56,001 bases of DNA from an uncultured Clostridia bacterium (GTDB lineage Bacteria > Bacillota > Clostridia > Christensenellales > Borkfalkiaceae). Position 1 is the stretch's first letter. Every line of letters begins with the position of its first letter. A model generated the notes under the pieces. The model ran no database searches, was not told the DNA's origin, and worked only from the letters and a program-made list of their open reading frames with translations. Below, in pieces: positions 26,882-35,983 of this stretch. The stretch spans positions 1 to 56,001 of the forward strand of contig CANRDX010000007.1 of the NCBI GenBank assembly GCA_947629485.1, given 5' to 3'. A program made the position numbers and the translations under genes.

Positions 26882-27933
26882 ACGTAACCGAACAAAAACT
26901 CAACGAACTCATCGAATCCATCAGTTCGGATTATAAGATGAAGGGGAGTATTTCCACCAATGCCCTATGCGACATCTTGGAAAAATACGATCTGAGTCCC
27001 CAACAGATCGAGCAGGTCTATAAGACGCTGCCCGAAACGGGGATCGCCATCTACGACGAGGACGAGAGGGACAAGGAGCTTTTCGAGCAAGCCCTTTCGG
27101 ATATCGGGCTGGACGATCCCGTCAAGATGTACCTCAAAGACATCGGCAGAGTGCCGCTGCTCTCGGGCGACGAAGAGATCGCGCTTGCCCGCAGGATGCA
27201 GGAGGGGGACGAAGCGGCGAAGCGCAGGCTCTCCGAAGCCAATCTCCGTCTCGTCGTCTCCATTGCGAAGCGGTACGTCGGGCGCGGCATGCTCTTCCTC
27301 GACCTCATTCAGGAGGGCAATCTCGGGCTGATGAAGGCGGTCGAGAAATTCGACTACCAAAAGGGATTCAAATTTTCCACTTATGCGACATGGTGGATCC
27401 GCCAGAGCATCACCCGCGCGATCGCGGATCAAGCCCGAACCATCCGTATCCCCGTCCATATGGTGGAAACGATCAACAAGCTCACCCGCGTCTCGCGGAT
27501 GCTCTTGCAGGAGAACGGCAGGGAGCCGTCTCCCGAGGAGATCGCGGCGGCGATGGGGATAGAGGTATCGCGCGTCATGGAAATTCAAAAGATCGCGCAG
27601 GATCCCGTCTCGCTCGAAACGCCCATCGGCGAGGAAGAGGATTCTCATCTCGGGGATTTCATCGAGGACGACAAGACGCAGACGCCCAGCGATTCCGTGA
27701 CGTTCATCATGCTCAAAGAGCAGCTTTTGAGCGTGCTCGATACGCTCACCCCCCGCGAGGAGAAGGTGCTTCGTCTCCGCTACGGGATCGACGACGGGAA
27801 GCCCCGCACGCTCGAAGAGGTCGGCAGGGAGTTCAACGTCACGCGGGAACGTATCCGCCAGATCGAGGCGAAGGCGCTCCGCAAGCTGCGCCATCCCTCC
27901 CGCAGTAAAAAACTGCGCGATTTTCTCAACTGA
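26878..27933 (+). CDS. sigA: Primary sigma factor SigA (RpoD)
   Basis: 351 residues. Region 1.1-like N-terminus; region 1.2 ([11 protein letters not shown]); region 2 with [20 protein letters not shown] and [11 protein letters not shown] for -10 recognition and melting; region 3; region 4 with the helix-turn-helix [14 protein letters not shown] for -35 binding. It should recognise the TTGACA/TATAAT type promoters found in this window. ATG overlaps the dnaG stop; trmK overlaps its last base. Confidence 0.98.
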   Translation: MNVTEQKLNELIESISSDYKMKGSISTNALCDILEKYDLSPQQIEQVYKTLPETGIAIYDEDERDKELFEQALSDIGLDDPVKMYLKDIGRVPLLSGDEEIALARRMQEGDEAAKRRLSEANLRLVVSIAKRYVGRGMLFLDLIQEGNLGLMKAVEKFDYQKGFKFSTYATWWIRQSITRAIADQARTIRIPVHMVETINKLTRVSRMLLQENGREPSPEEIAAAMGIEVSRVMEIQKIAQDPVSLETPIGEEEDSHLGDFIEDDKTQTPSDSVTFIMLKEQLLSVLDTLTPREEKVLRLRYGIDDGKPRTLEEVGREFNVTRERIRQIEAKALRKLRHPSRSKKLRDFLN

Positions 27934-28622
27934 TGAAGGATCGGATCTCCCATATCTGCGACGCGCTCTTTGCGGCGCCCGTGTTCGCCGATATCGGCTG
28001 CGACCACGGATATATGGCGCTGCATATGCTGAAAAATCATCTCTGCGAACGCGCCTATATTTCCGATATCAGCAGCGGGAGCTTGAAAAAGGCGCAAGCG
28101 CTCCTTGCGGACTACATAGCAGAGGGGAAGTGCATTCCCGTCGTCGCCAATGGGCTGGAAGGGATCAAGGAACCCTGCGATCTCGTGCTCATTGCGGGCA
28201 TGGGAGGGGAGGAGATTGTCTCCATTCTCGCGAAATTTCCTCTTCCCCGCCGTTTTGTTCTGCAACCGATGAAGAGCAGTGAAAAGGTGCGCAGATTTCT
28301 TCTCTCGCGCGGTGCGAAAATCGAGCGGGACTGCACGTTTTCCGAAGAAAAGCGCACGGTGAAATATTACGATCTCATCGTCGGCGCAGCCGAGGGAGGC
28401 GATGTCTATTCCGAGCGCGAGTTTCGCTACGGGCGGGACAACCTCAACGGCGTATCTCCCTGTCCCTTTCTCGACATGATGCGAGGGGAGCGGGAGAAGA
28501 TCGCCTCCCGTCTCACGCGGCAGGAAATGAGCGCGCCGAACCGCGAAAAACTTTTGAAAGAGCTTTCGGAAAAGGAGAATATCATCGATGAAATTGAACG
28601 ATATCTACAAAGCCGCGGATAA
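27933..28622 (+). CDS. trmK: tRNA (adenine(22)-N1)-methyltransferase TrmK
   Basis: 229 residues. S-adenosylmethionine motif I ADIGCDHGYMALHML (~18-32), then LIAGMGGEEI as the probable motif IV region, and a C-terminal helical extension. It methylates A22 of class II tRNAs in Firmicutes. Position after sigA and before nif3 matches the B. subtilis yqfN-yqfO order. The TGATG junction with sigA suggests coupled translation. Confidence 0.92.
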   Translation: MKDRISHICDALFAAPVFADIGCDHGYMALHMLKNHLCERAYISDISSGSLKKAQALLADYIAEGKCIPVVANGLEGIKEPCDLVLIAGMGGEEIVSILAKFPLPRRFVLQPMKSSEKVRRFLLSRGAKIERDCTFSEEKRTVKYYDLIVGAAEGGDVYSEREFRYGRDNLNGVSPCPFLDMMRGEREKIASRLTRQEMSAPNREKLLKELSEKENIIDEIERYLQSRG

Positions 28623-29364
28623 ACTCGCGCCCTTTTCGCTTTCGGCGGAATACGTCGCAAAGTTGGGCTATTACGACAACAGCGGGATCATTCTCGACTG
28701 CGGAAGGGATATCACGGGCATTTTGTTTTCCCTCGATTTGAGCAAGCGCAGCGCAATGGCGGCGAAACAGGCGGGCGCAAACTGTATTTTCACGCACCAC
28801 CCCGCCATTTGGGAAGGGGTCAAGCGCATCTCTTTGGAAGAGAACGCGGCCCTCGCCCTGTGCGTAAGAGAGGGGATATCCGTCATATCCGCCCATCTCA
28901 ACCTTGACGCTGCGGAGGGCGGGATCGACGAGTGCCTCATGAATGGGCTGGGCGGAGAGACGCCGCTTGCGATCCATGAAAAGCTGACAGACGGGGGATA
29001 CGGCAGGGTGTACGATGTTCATGAGACGCCGTTGGAGCGTTTCGCGGCGCAAGTCGCCGAAGAGTTTTGTACTTCGCGCCTGACGGTATACGGAGAGCGC
29101 GCCGTGAGCCGCGTTGCGAGCTTCTGCGGCGGGGGCTTCACTTCCGCGGCGATCGAGTTCGCGCGGGAGCAGAACGCGGATACGATCGTCTCTTCCGACG
29201 GAAAGCATCATCTCATCCTCGAAGCCGTCGAGAGCGGCTTGAATCTCGTGCTCCTCACCCACTATGCCGCCGAAAATTACGGATTTATCAAGTTCGCAAG
29301 GCGCATGAAGTCCGAACTCGGAAGGATCCCCGTCTACACGTTCACAGATAAGCGTTTTCTGTGA
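28588..29364 (+). CDS. Nif3-like dinuclear metal-centre protein
   Basis: 258 residues, a short Nif3/YqfO without the inserted PII-like domain. Metal ligand motifs: THHP (~70-73) with the following GVKRI, the CGGGF segment, SSDGKHH and THYAAEN near the C-terminus. The molecular function of the family is unknown, with proposals ranging from GTP cyclohydrolase-like to metal chaperone. It starts 35 bases inside trmK with AAAGGAG upstream. Confidence 0.92.
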   Translation: MKLNDIYKAADKLAPFSLSAEYVAKLGYYDNSGIILDCGRDITGILFSLDLSKRSAMAAKQAGANCIFTHHPAIWEGVKRISLEENAALALCVREGISVISAHLNLDAAEGGIDECLMNGLGGETPLAIHEKLTDGGYGRVYDVHETPLERFAAQVAEEFCTSRLTVYGERAVSRVASFCGGGFTSAAIEFAREQNADTIVSSDGKHHLILEAVESGLNLVLLTHYAAENYGFIKFARRMKSELGRIPVYTFTDKRFL

Positions 29365-29399
29365 CCTTAAAAAGTAAAATTACAGGAAGGTAATCAATT

Positions 29400-30098
29400 A
29401 TGCCGGTATCGAAACAATTATTGGACTATCAGAAGGTAGACTCCGATCTTCGCAAGATCGAGCTGGAAATCGCTTCGAGCGACGAACGCAGGAAGTATTT
29501 GCAGGCGAGGAAGGTGATGAAAGCCGCCCTCGACAGGTTGGACGCGCTCGACAGCCATGCCGCGGAGCTGATCCGCATGCGCAATGAGATCGCCTCCCGT
29601 ATCGAAGCGTCCGCCAAAGGCCTTGAAGAATACGACGATCTCGACGAGATGTTGGAAGGCGGCGCCGACGTCGGCTTCTATAAGAAGAACGCGCAGCTCA
29701 TGCTCGACAAACTTCGCAGCGTCAAGGCGGAACTTGCCCGTCTGCTCTCCGAGATCGAAAATGTATCCGCCGAGTATAAAAAGCTCATGGAGCAGGGCAG
29801 GCAGGCGAACAAACAGTATAAGGAAAACAAGGAAAAAGCGGATAAGATAGAACATTCGCACGACGGGGAGATCAAAGCGTTGCAGGAGAAGCTCGCCGAG
29901 ATCGGAAAGACGATCGACCCCAAGATCCTCGAACACTACAAACTGAAACGGAAGGAGGGGATCTTCCCCGTCGTCGTGCCGCTTAACGGAGAATTCTGCG
30001 TCTGCGGGAGAGATTTCCCGCTTGCCCAGCAGGGTTCGCTCGCGGGCGGGAATATGGTGGAATGCGAAAACTGCCGCAGGCTCGTCTATAAGATCTGA
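29400..30098 (+). CDS. Coiled-coil protein with C-terminal zinc ribbon
   Basis: 232 residues. Residues ~1-165 are highly charged heptad-like coiled coil; the last ~65 carry a C4 zinc ribbon with CVCG and CENC. The pattern matches the zf-RING_7 family, often encoded next to nif3 in diverse bacteria. Function unknown; an RNA- or DNA-binding scaffold is plausible. GGAAGG precedes the ATG by about ten bases. Confidence 0.88.
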   Translation: MPVSKQLLDYQKVDSDLRKIELEIASSDERRKYLQARKVMKAALDRLDALDSHAAELIRMRNEIASRIEASAKGLEEYDDLDEMLEGGADVGFYKKNAQLMLDKLRSVKAELARLLSEIENVSAEYKKLMEQGRQANKQYKENKEKADKIEHSHDGEIKALQEKLAEIGKTIDPKILEHYKLKRKEGIFPVVVPLNGEFCVCGRDFPLAQQGSLAGGNMVECENCRRLVYKI

Positions 30099-30134
30099 CG
30101 AACGCAGGGGGCTTCGGGCGGCATAGAATACAGC

Positions 30135-31130
30135 ATGCAAGAACTCGAAGCAGTCGTCGATTTAGGGCGGATCAGAGCCAATGCTCGGCTGATAAAAAAA
30201 TATGCGAAAAAGCCGCTCATCGCCGTCGTGAAGGATAACGCCTACGGACACGGAGCAGAGCAAGTTGCGCATGCGCTTTCGGACATGGTATGCGCGTTTT
30301 CCGTCTCAACGATCGACGAAGGGGCGTGTCTGCGGACTGCCGGGATCACGGCTCCCATTCTCGTTTTTACGCCGCCGCTCTCCCGCGAGGAGGCGATCCG
30401 CGGCGCGGCGTGCGACCTTACGCTGACGCTTTCTTCTTTTCGCAGTCTTTCCTTCATGAAAGGAACGGGCGCGCGGGCGCACCTTGCGGTCAATACGGGC
30501 ATGAACCGCTTCGGCGTTCGCCCCGACCGCGTGGGTGCGCTTTGCAGAGCGGCGAAAGGCGAGGTCGGGATATCGGGCGTCTATTCGCACCTTTTCCTCC
30601 CCGAACAAAAGGACATTCGTCTCGGGCAGGCCGCCGTATTCGGGCGTGCCTGTGAGAAGGTAAAGTCTTTTTTCCCCGACGCGGTCTCCCATCTTTCCGC
30701 GACGGGAGGGATACTTGCAGGCGACTGCGCCGATTTCGATCTCGTGCGCGCGGGGATCGCGCTCTACGGCTATCTTCCGCACGGCTTTGAAGGAGTTCCC
30801 GTAAAACCCGTGCTCAAAGTGTATGCGACCGTCGCCGAGAGCCGCACCCGCTGCGGCGACGGAGCTGGATACGGGTATGCGGGAGACGTTGGGTCGCTCT
30901 ATACGCTGCGCGTCGGGTACGGCGACGGATTCTTCCGCGTCGGCGGGCTTGGCGTCGGCGATCTCTGCATGGACGCGTGCGTTTGCGCGGGCAGGGCGAC
31001 GGCGGGAAGAAAAAAACTCATTATGCGCAATGCGGAGGAATACGCCTCTGCGCACAAAACGACCGCCTACGAGGTGCTTGTGAACGTGACGAGAAAGGCG
31101 GTCATGCGATATCGGAACGTTTTACCATGA
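30135..31130 (+). CDS. alr: Alanine racemase
   Basis: 331 residues, shorter than the usual 360-390. The PLP-binding Lys33 lies in VVKDNAYGHG; NTGMNRFGVRP and RAGIALYGY follow in the barrel; the C-terminal domain keeps VGYGDGF with the catalytic tyrosine and CMDAC. It supplies D-alanine for peptidoglycan and spore-related processes. The loops between motifs appear trimmed but all key residues are present. Its stop overlaps the rsmD start. Confidence 0.92.
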   Translation: MQELEAVVDLGRIRANARLIKKYAKKPLIAVVKDNAYGHGAEQVAHALSDMVCAFSVSTIDEGACLRTAGITAPILVFTPPLSREEAIRGAACDLTLTLSSFRSLSFMKGTGARAHLAVNTGMNRFGVRPDRVGALCRAAKGEVGISGVYSHLFLPEQKDIRLGQAAVFGRACEKVKSFFPDAVSHLSATGGILAGDCADFDLVRAGIALYGYLPHGFEGVPVKPVLKVYATVAESRTRCGDGAGYGYAGDVGSLYTLRVGYGDGFFRVGGLGVGDLCMDACVCAGRATAGRKKLIMRNAEEYASAHKTTAYEVLVNVTRKAVMRYRNVLP

Positions 31131-31660
31131 GGATCATTGCAGGAAAACACCGCGGGCGAATCCTTGCGGAATTTCGCGGGGAGGACATCCGCCCCACATC
31201 GGACCGCGTGAAGGAATCGCTCTTTCAGATTTTGACGCCGCGTCTTTTGGGCGCGCGCGTGCTCGATCTCTTTTGCGGCAGCGGCGCGCTCGGTCTCGAA
31301 GCGCTCTCGCGCGGGGCGAAGTATGCCGTATTCAACGATATCTCCCGCGACAGTCTCGCCGTCTGCAAGAAGAATCTTGCGGTGCTCAAAGAAGAGGGGG
31401 AATTGCATGCGCTCGACTATTCCGCGTGCCTTATGTCCGTTTCGGGCGCCTTCGATCTGATCTTTTCCGATCCTCCCTATAAGGCGGATCTCACCGCGGA
31501 TATCCTTCGGCTCGTCGCGGAGCGCGGCCTGCTCAAAGCGGGCGGGCTTGTCGTCTGCGAAAGCGAGAGGGAAGAACGCGCGCCGCAGGGCTGGGAGGTC
31601 TTTGATTTCCGCAGCTACGGAAGAACGAAAATAACGATGTTTCAGAGGTGCGAAGAATGA
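31127..31660 (+). CDS. rsmD: 16S rRNA (guanine(966)-N2)-methyltransferase
   Basis: 177 residues from the ATG at 31127; an in-frame extension into alr was rejected. RPTSDRVKESLFQIL is the family start; the SAM motif is VLDLFCGSGALGLEALSRGA and the catalytic motif SDPPY. It methylates G966 of 16S rRNA. The rsmD-coaD pair corresponds to B. subtilis ylbH-ylbI. Confidence 0.95.
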   Translation: MRIIAGKHRGRILAEFRGEDIRPTSDRVKESLFQILTPRLLGARVLDLFCGSGALGLEALSRGAKYAVFNDISRDSLAVCKKNLAVLKEEGELHALDYSACLMSVSGAFDLIFSDPPYKADLTADILRLVAERGLLKAGGLVVCESEREERAPQGWEVFDFRSYGRTKITMFQRCEE

Positions 31661-32139
31661 AAAAATGCGTCTTTGCGGGCACATTCGATCCCTTCACCGC
31701 AGGGCACGCCGATACGGTGGAAAAGTGCCTTGCGCTCTTCGACGAAGCGATCGTCGCCGTCGCGGAAAACAGGCGCAAGGCATGCCTGTTTGAAGCGCGG
31801 GAGCGCGCGGAGATGATCGCGGCGGTGTATGCGAACGAACCGCGCGTGCACGTCGTGATCTGGGACGGCGCGATCGTCGATCTTCTCCAACGGGAAAACA
31901 CGCCGTTTTACGTCCGCGGCATTCGCTCCGCCGCCGATTTGGAGTACGAAAACGCCGATTTCTATGCCAGCAGAGATCTCTATGAGGGGCTGATCGAGCT
32001 ATATATCCCCTCCGAGAGAGATCTCACCTATGTCAGCTCCACGCTCGTGAAGAACTGTATCGCCTTTGGCAAGCCCTTCCGAAACTATGTGCCGAAGGCG
32101 GTTTTTGAATACATCGAGAGGAAGATGAACCATGTTTGA
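31657..32139 (+). CDS. coaD: Pantetheine-phosphate adenylyltransferase
   Basis: 160 residues. Nucleotidyl-transfer motif GTFDPFTAGH with His17, VRGIRSAADLEYE, and the C-terminal SSTLVKN segment. Fourth step of coenzyme A synthesis. The start at 31657 overlaps the rsmD stop. In B. subtilis ylbJ would follow; here three aromatic genes stand in between. Overlaps the first DAHP synthase by eight bases. Confidence 0.96.
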   Translation: MKKCVFAGTFDPFTAGHADTVEKCLALFDEAIVAVAENRRKACLFEARERAEMIAAVYANEPRVHVVIWDGAIVDLLQRENTPFYVRGIRSAADLEYENADFYASRDLYEGLIELYIPSERDLTYVSSTLVKNCIAFGKPFRNYVPKAVFEYIERKMNHV

Positions 32140-33160
32140 AAAACAGATCCGCATTCCGTCGGCGGAGGAGATCATCGCCGAGCGGCCCGTCCCTCCCGCC
32201 CTTGCAAAGATCAAAAGGGAACGCGACAAATCGGCGATCGACGTCATCACGGGGAAGTCGGACAAGCTCCTCGTCATCATCGGCCCCTGTTCGGCGCATG
32301 AGCCTGCGCCCGTGATGGAGTATGTGCGAAGGCTCGGCGCGCTCAACGAAAGGGTGGCGGACAAGCTCGTTCTCATTCCGCGCATCTACACCGCCAAACC
32401 GCGCACGCGGGGCGTCGGCTACAAGGGAATGTTCTCCCAGCCCGATCCCGAGCATAAAGAGGATACGCTGAAAGGTATCCGCACCATCCGCAGCCTGCTC
32501 CTCTCCGCGATCGAGGAATCGGGGCTTACCGCGGCGGACGAAATGCTCTATCCCGAAAATTACGCCTATGTCGAGGATCTCTTGACCTACGTCGCGATCG
32601 GGGCGCGTTCGAGTGAAAACCAGATGCACCGCCTCGTCGCGAGCGGGATCGAACTTCCCGTCGGGATCAAGAACCCCATGAGCGGGAGCATTCCCGTCCT
32701 CATCAATTCCATCTTTGCCGCGCAAAGCCCGCAAGTCTTTAAGTATCACAACTTTCAGGTCGCAACGACGGGCAATCCCTACGCGCACGCCGTCCTTCGG
32801 GGCAGGGTGGATAACTACGGGAACGATTTCCCCAACTATCACTATGAGACGGTCATGCAGACGCTCGACAGCTACGCCTTCTCCGAGGGCGAGCTGAAAA
32901 ATCCCGCGATCATCATCGACGCCAACCATTCCAATTCGGGCAAAAAATTCAAACAGCAGATCCGTATCGTGGAGGAAGTGCTGGAAAACCGCCGCAGAGA
33001 CTCCGATTTTCGCCGTATCGTGAAGGGATTCATGGTCGAGAGCTTCCTTGTGGAAGGGTGCCAAAAGCACGACGAAGTGTTCGGAAAGTCGATCACCGAT
33101 CCCTGCCTCGGCTGGGAAGATACGGAGCGGCTGATCTACGAGATCGCGGAGAAGGCATAA
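32132..33160 (+). CDS. aroF: 3-deoxy-7-phosphoheptulonate synthase, copy 1 (class I alpha)
   Basis: 342 residues of the AroF/G/H type. Conserved blocks: IGPCSAHEP (~50-58), PRIYTAKPRTRGVGYKG (~84-100), GARSSENQMHR, GIKNPMSG, and NHSNSGKK with metal and PEP ligands. It condenses PEP and erythrose 4-phosphate to DAHP, the entry to aromatic biosynthesis. No chorismate mutase or ACT domain is attached, so any feedback control would be through the barrel itself, as in the E. coli isozymes. Followed 13 bases later by a same-length paralogue. Confidence 0.95.
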   Translation: MFEKQIRIPSAEEIIAERPVPPALAKIKRERDKSAIDVITGKSDKLLVIIGPCSAHEPAPVMEYVRRLGALNERVADKLVLIPRIYTAKPRTRGVGYKGMFSQPDPEHKEDTLKGIRTIRSLLLSAIEESGLTAADEMLYPENYAYVEDLLTYVAIGARSSENQMHRLVASGIELPVGIKNPMSGSIPVLINSIFAAQSPQVFKYHNFQVATTGNPYAHAVLRGRVDNYGNDFPNYHYETVMQTLDSYAFSEGELKNPAIIIDANHSNSGKKFKQQIRIVEEVLENRRRDSDFRRIVKGFMVESFLVEGCQKHDEVFGKSITDPCLGWEDTERLIYEIAEKA

Positions 33161-33173
33161 GGAGCCGTAAAGT

Positions 33174-34202
33174 ATGTTTGAAGTACAATGCGAACTTCCC
33201 GCCCCCGAGGAGATCCGCGCGGCGCAGCCTTTGCCCGCCGCACTCGCGGCGATCAAGGCGGAACGGGACGAACTCACCAAGCAAGTCATCGGAGGGCGGT
33301 CAAACAAACTGCTCGTCATCGTGGGGCCGTGCTCCGCGCACGAACCCGCGCCCGTGCTCGAATACGTGGAGAGGCTGGGCAAACTCAACGAGCGCGTAAA
33401 GGATCGGCTCGTGCTCGTTCCCCGCATCTACACCAACAAACCGAGAACGCGCGGCGTGGGCTATAAGGGCATGTTCTCCCAACCCGACCCCGAGAACGAA
33501 GTCAATATTCTGAAAGGGATCCGCACCATTCGCGCCCTGCACCTGCGCGCGATCGAGTGTTCGGGGCTTTCCGCGGCGGATGAAATGCTCTATCCCGAAA
33601 ATTACGCCTATGTGGAGGATCTTATCACATATAACGCCGTGGGCGCGCGTTCGAGCGAAAATCAGATGCACCGCCTCGTCGCGAGCGGGATCGATCTCCC
33701 CGTCGGGATCAAGAATCCCATGAGCGGAAGCATTCCCGTTCTTCTCAATTCCATCTATGCGGCGCAGAGCGCGCAGATCTTCAAATATCACAATGCGCAG
33801 GTGCGCACGACGGGCAATCCCTACGCGCACGCCGTCCTTCGGGGCAGGGTGGATAACTACGGGAACGATATTCCCAACTATCACTACGAAACGGTCATGC
33901 AGGTTTTGGAGGGCTACCGCAAGGTCGAGGGGGGATTGAAAAATCCCGCCGTGATCATCGACGTAAACCACTCCAATTCCGCAAAAAAATATAAGGAACA
34001 GATCCGCATCGTAAAAGAAGTCATGCAAAACCGCTCGTACAGCGAAGATTTCAGAGGGATCCTGAAAGGATTCATGATAGAGAGCTTCCTTGTCGAGGGG
34101 TGCCAAAAGCACGACGAAGTGTTCGGGAAATCTATCACCGATCCCTGCCTCGGTTGGGAGGATACGGAGCGGTTGATCTACGATATCGCAGAAAAGGTAT
34201 AA
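33174..34202 (+). CDS. aroF: 3-deoxy-7-phosphoheptulonate synthase, copy 2 (class I alpha)
   Basis: 342 residues, exactly the length of copy 1 and about three quarters identical by eye, with long shared blocks (the last ~30 residues are almost the same). All catalytic motifs are retained, so both copies should work. Differences concentrate in the first 45 residues and around residues 105-125, regions where E. coli isozymes set inhibitor specificity; the copies may respond to different amino acids. This is inference. pheA follows one base after the stop. Confidence 0.95.
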   Translation: MFEVQCELPAPEEIRAAQPLPAALAAIKAERDELTKQVIGGRSNKLLVIVGPCSAHEPAPVLEYVERLGKLNERVKDRLVLVPRIYTNKPRTRGVGYKGMFSQPDPENEVNILKGIRTIRALHLRAIECSGLSAADEMLYPENYAYVEDLITYNAVGARSSENQMHRLVASGIDLPVGIKNPMSGSIPVLLNSIYAAQSAQIFKYHNAQVRTTGNPYAHAVLRGRVDNYGNDIPNYHYETVMQVLEGYRKVEGGLKNPAVIIDVNHSNSAKKYKEQIRIVKEVMQNRSYSEDFRGILKGFMIESFLVEGCQKHDEVFGKSITDPCLGWEDTERLIYDIAEKV

Positions 34203-34203
34203 T

Positions 34204-35022
34204 ATGGCAGAAGAAACGTTACATACTCCCTGCGCGGTGAGCTGTCTCGGCCCCGTCGGGAGCTATTCCGAACTTGCGGCAAAAAAAATGCGCGACGGTT
34301 GCGAGACCGTTTTGTGCAACACCTTCCGCGAGGCGGTCAAAAAACTGACGGACAAAGAGACGGACTATGCCGTCCTGCCCGTCGCCAACTCCCTGAACGG
34401 CGGCGTGAACGAGTGCCTCGACTTGCTCGAAGAGAAGGATATCTTCGCCGTAGAAGAATATCTCCTTCCCATCGATCATCGCCTCGTCATGCGAAAGGGG
34501 ACAAGAATAGAAGATATCGACTGTATTTGTTCGCATGCGCAGGCGTTGGCGCAGTGTTCCGTCTACCTTGAAACGCATTTCCCGAACGCGCGGCCGATCT
34601 GTACGAGTTCCACGTCGGAAAGTCTGGAAAAACTCGACGCGCACACGGCGGGGATCTGCGGCGCGCACTTGCAGCAGGAAGATCTCGTTCTCTCTGAGGA
34701 GAACATTGCCGACAATAAAAATAATTTCACGAGATTTCTTCTCGTCGAGCGGTGGGGAGGGCTTCCCGCAAACAGCGCGATGGTGTTTCTGTGCGCGGTG
34801 TGCGCCCATCAGCCCGGTTCTCTTTTGGGGCTTTTGAAGATCTTTCAGCGCCACGGGCTGAACCTCACGCGCATCGAGAGCCGCCCCGTGAAGGAAGCCT
34901 TCGGGCAGTTCCGCTTCTTCATCGAGTTTGCGGGCGATCTTGCAAGCGAATGGGTTCGCCGCGCGCTTGCGGAGGCGGAGGCGTATTGTTCGCAGTTCAA
35001 ACTTCTCGGCGCCTATCGTTAA
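34204..35022 (+). CDS. pheA: Prephenate dehydratase with ACT domain
   Basis: 272 residues, without a chorismate mutase part. Catalytic domain motifs: LGPVGSYSE (~14-22), LPVANSLNGGV (~55-65), and NNFTRFLLV with the conserved TRF. The ACT domain near residue 195 has PGSLLGLL and LNLTRIESRP, the phenylalanine-binding motif, so feedback inhibition by Phe is likely. The block usually written PIENS reads PVANS here, with alanine for the conserved glutamate. Its TAA overlaps the stop of the convergent ylbJ. Confidence 0.93.
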   Translation: MAEETLHTPCAVSCLGPVGSYSELAAKKMRDGCETVLCNTFREAVKKLTDKETDYAVLPVANSLNGGVNECLDLLEEKDIFAVEEYLLPIDHRLVMRKGTRIEDIDCICSHAQALAQCSVYLETHFPNARPICTSSTSESLEKLDAHTAGICGAHLQQEDLVLSEENIADNKNNFTRFLLVERWGGLPANSAMVFLCAVCAHQPGSLLGLLKIFQRHGLNLTRIESRPVKEAFGQFRFFIEFAGDLASEWVRRALAEAEAYCSQFKLLGAYR

Positions 35023-35948
35023 AGAAACAGCAGGGCAAGCCCGAAGCAGACGAGCGCCGAAACCGCGCCCTGCAACAATTTGACGCCGAGGAAGGGAAGG
35101 GCTTTCACGCCCGCGCGCGTGAGAAAAGCAAGCTGCTGCACGAGCACGCACAGCCCTCCGAAGGTGATGAGAAAGCATTGGAGCGCCAAAGAGAGCGGCG
35201 TGCGATCGCCGAGCAGCGCGCAGCCCGTCGTCATTTCAAGAAGTCCTCTTATCACGCCTTCGGCGCGCGGCGAGAGGGAAACGAAGGCACCCATGTCTGC
35301 GATCATTTGTCCGAAAACGTAAAATATCGCAATCGCGGCTCCGACGGTGAGAATGGATAAAATTGAATTTATGAGGATCTCTCCGAGGTCGGGAGGCGCT
35401 TCCGCCGCGGGGAGTTTTTTTCTCCCGATCGGTTTGGCGTTGAGGCGGAGGATAAGCCCGACCGCAAGAATTCCCATAAGATGGGAAAAATAGATAAGCC
35501 AGCCGAGCGCGGCGTTTTGCAGCATTCCCGCCCCGACGACGCCTACGATAAACGCGGGGCCTGAGGTCGAGGCGAGGCAAGCCGTACGGAATATCTCGTC
35601 TTTTTCGAGCTGCCCCGCCGCCGCAAGATCCTGTACCGTGCGGGCGCCGACGGGGTAGCCCGAAACGAGCGAGAGGAGCACGGCGCCCCCGCCCGTTCCC
35701 GAAATGCCGAACAGCTTGTTCATGAGCGGCGTGCTCTTCTTCGAGAGTTTTTTGAAGAGGGGAAGGCGGGTGAAGAGCGCCGTAAGGAAGAGAAAGGGAA
35801 GGGTCGCGGGGAGTACGCTCACCGCCCACAGCGAGATGCCGTTCCGCACGCTTTCCGTGTAGCGCGCGGGGAAAATGAGAAAGAGGACCATTGCGCAAGT
35901 CACGGCAAGCGTCAGCGTCGCATAGGCGAATTTTCGTACCCGATACAT
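35019..35948 (-). CDS. ylbJ: Sporulation integral membrane protein YlbJ-like
   Basis: 309 residues from the ATG at 35948 (a TTG two codons earlier is open but sits at the edge of the -10 element). About eight membrane helices; SGYPVGA (~residues 95-101) and the nucleoside-recognition/Gate-type repeats are family features. In B. subtilis ylbJ is a sigma-E regulon gene needed for heat-resistant spores. Here the orientation is opposite to the surrounding genes, and it lies head-to-head with ylbK with 31 bases between the two ATGs. No ribosome site precedes the start. Its stop overlaps that of pheA. Confidence 0.87.
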   Translation of the reverse strand: MYRVRKFAYATLTLAVTCAMVLFLIFPARYTESVRNGISLWAVSVLPATLPFLFLTALFTRLPLFKKLSKKSTPLMNKLFGISGTGGGAVLLSLVSGYPVGARTVQDLAAAGQLEKDEIFRTACLASTSGPAFIVGVVGAGMLQNAALGWLIYFSHLMGILAVGLILRLNAKPIGRKKLPAAEAPPDLGEILINSILSILTVGAAIAIFYVFGQMIADMGAFVSLSPRAEGVIRGLLEMTTGCALLGDRTPLSLALQCFLITFGGLCVLVQQLAFLTRAGVKALPFLGVKLLQGAVSALVCFGLALLFL

Positions 35949-35954
35949 ATTCAA

Positions 35955-35983
35955 AACGTATGTGGAAAGCGGGGGAATTATGA
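35955..35983 (-). promoter_or_regulatory. Sigma-E-like promoter for ylbJ
   Basis: Minus strand: TCATAAT (35983-35977), 14 bases, CATACGTT (35962-35955). It matches the B. subtilis sigma-E consensus (-35 KMATATT, -10 CATACAHT, 13-15 spacer) at 13 of 15 positions. The -35 element overlaps the ylbK start codon at 35980-35982. Predicted start falls at the ylbJ ATG, so the message would lack a leader. Confidence 0.7.
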
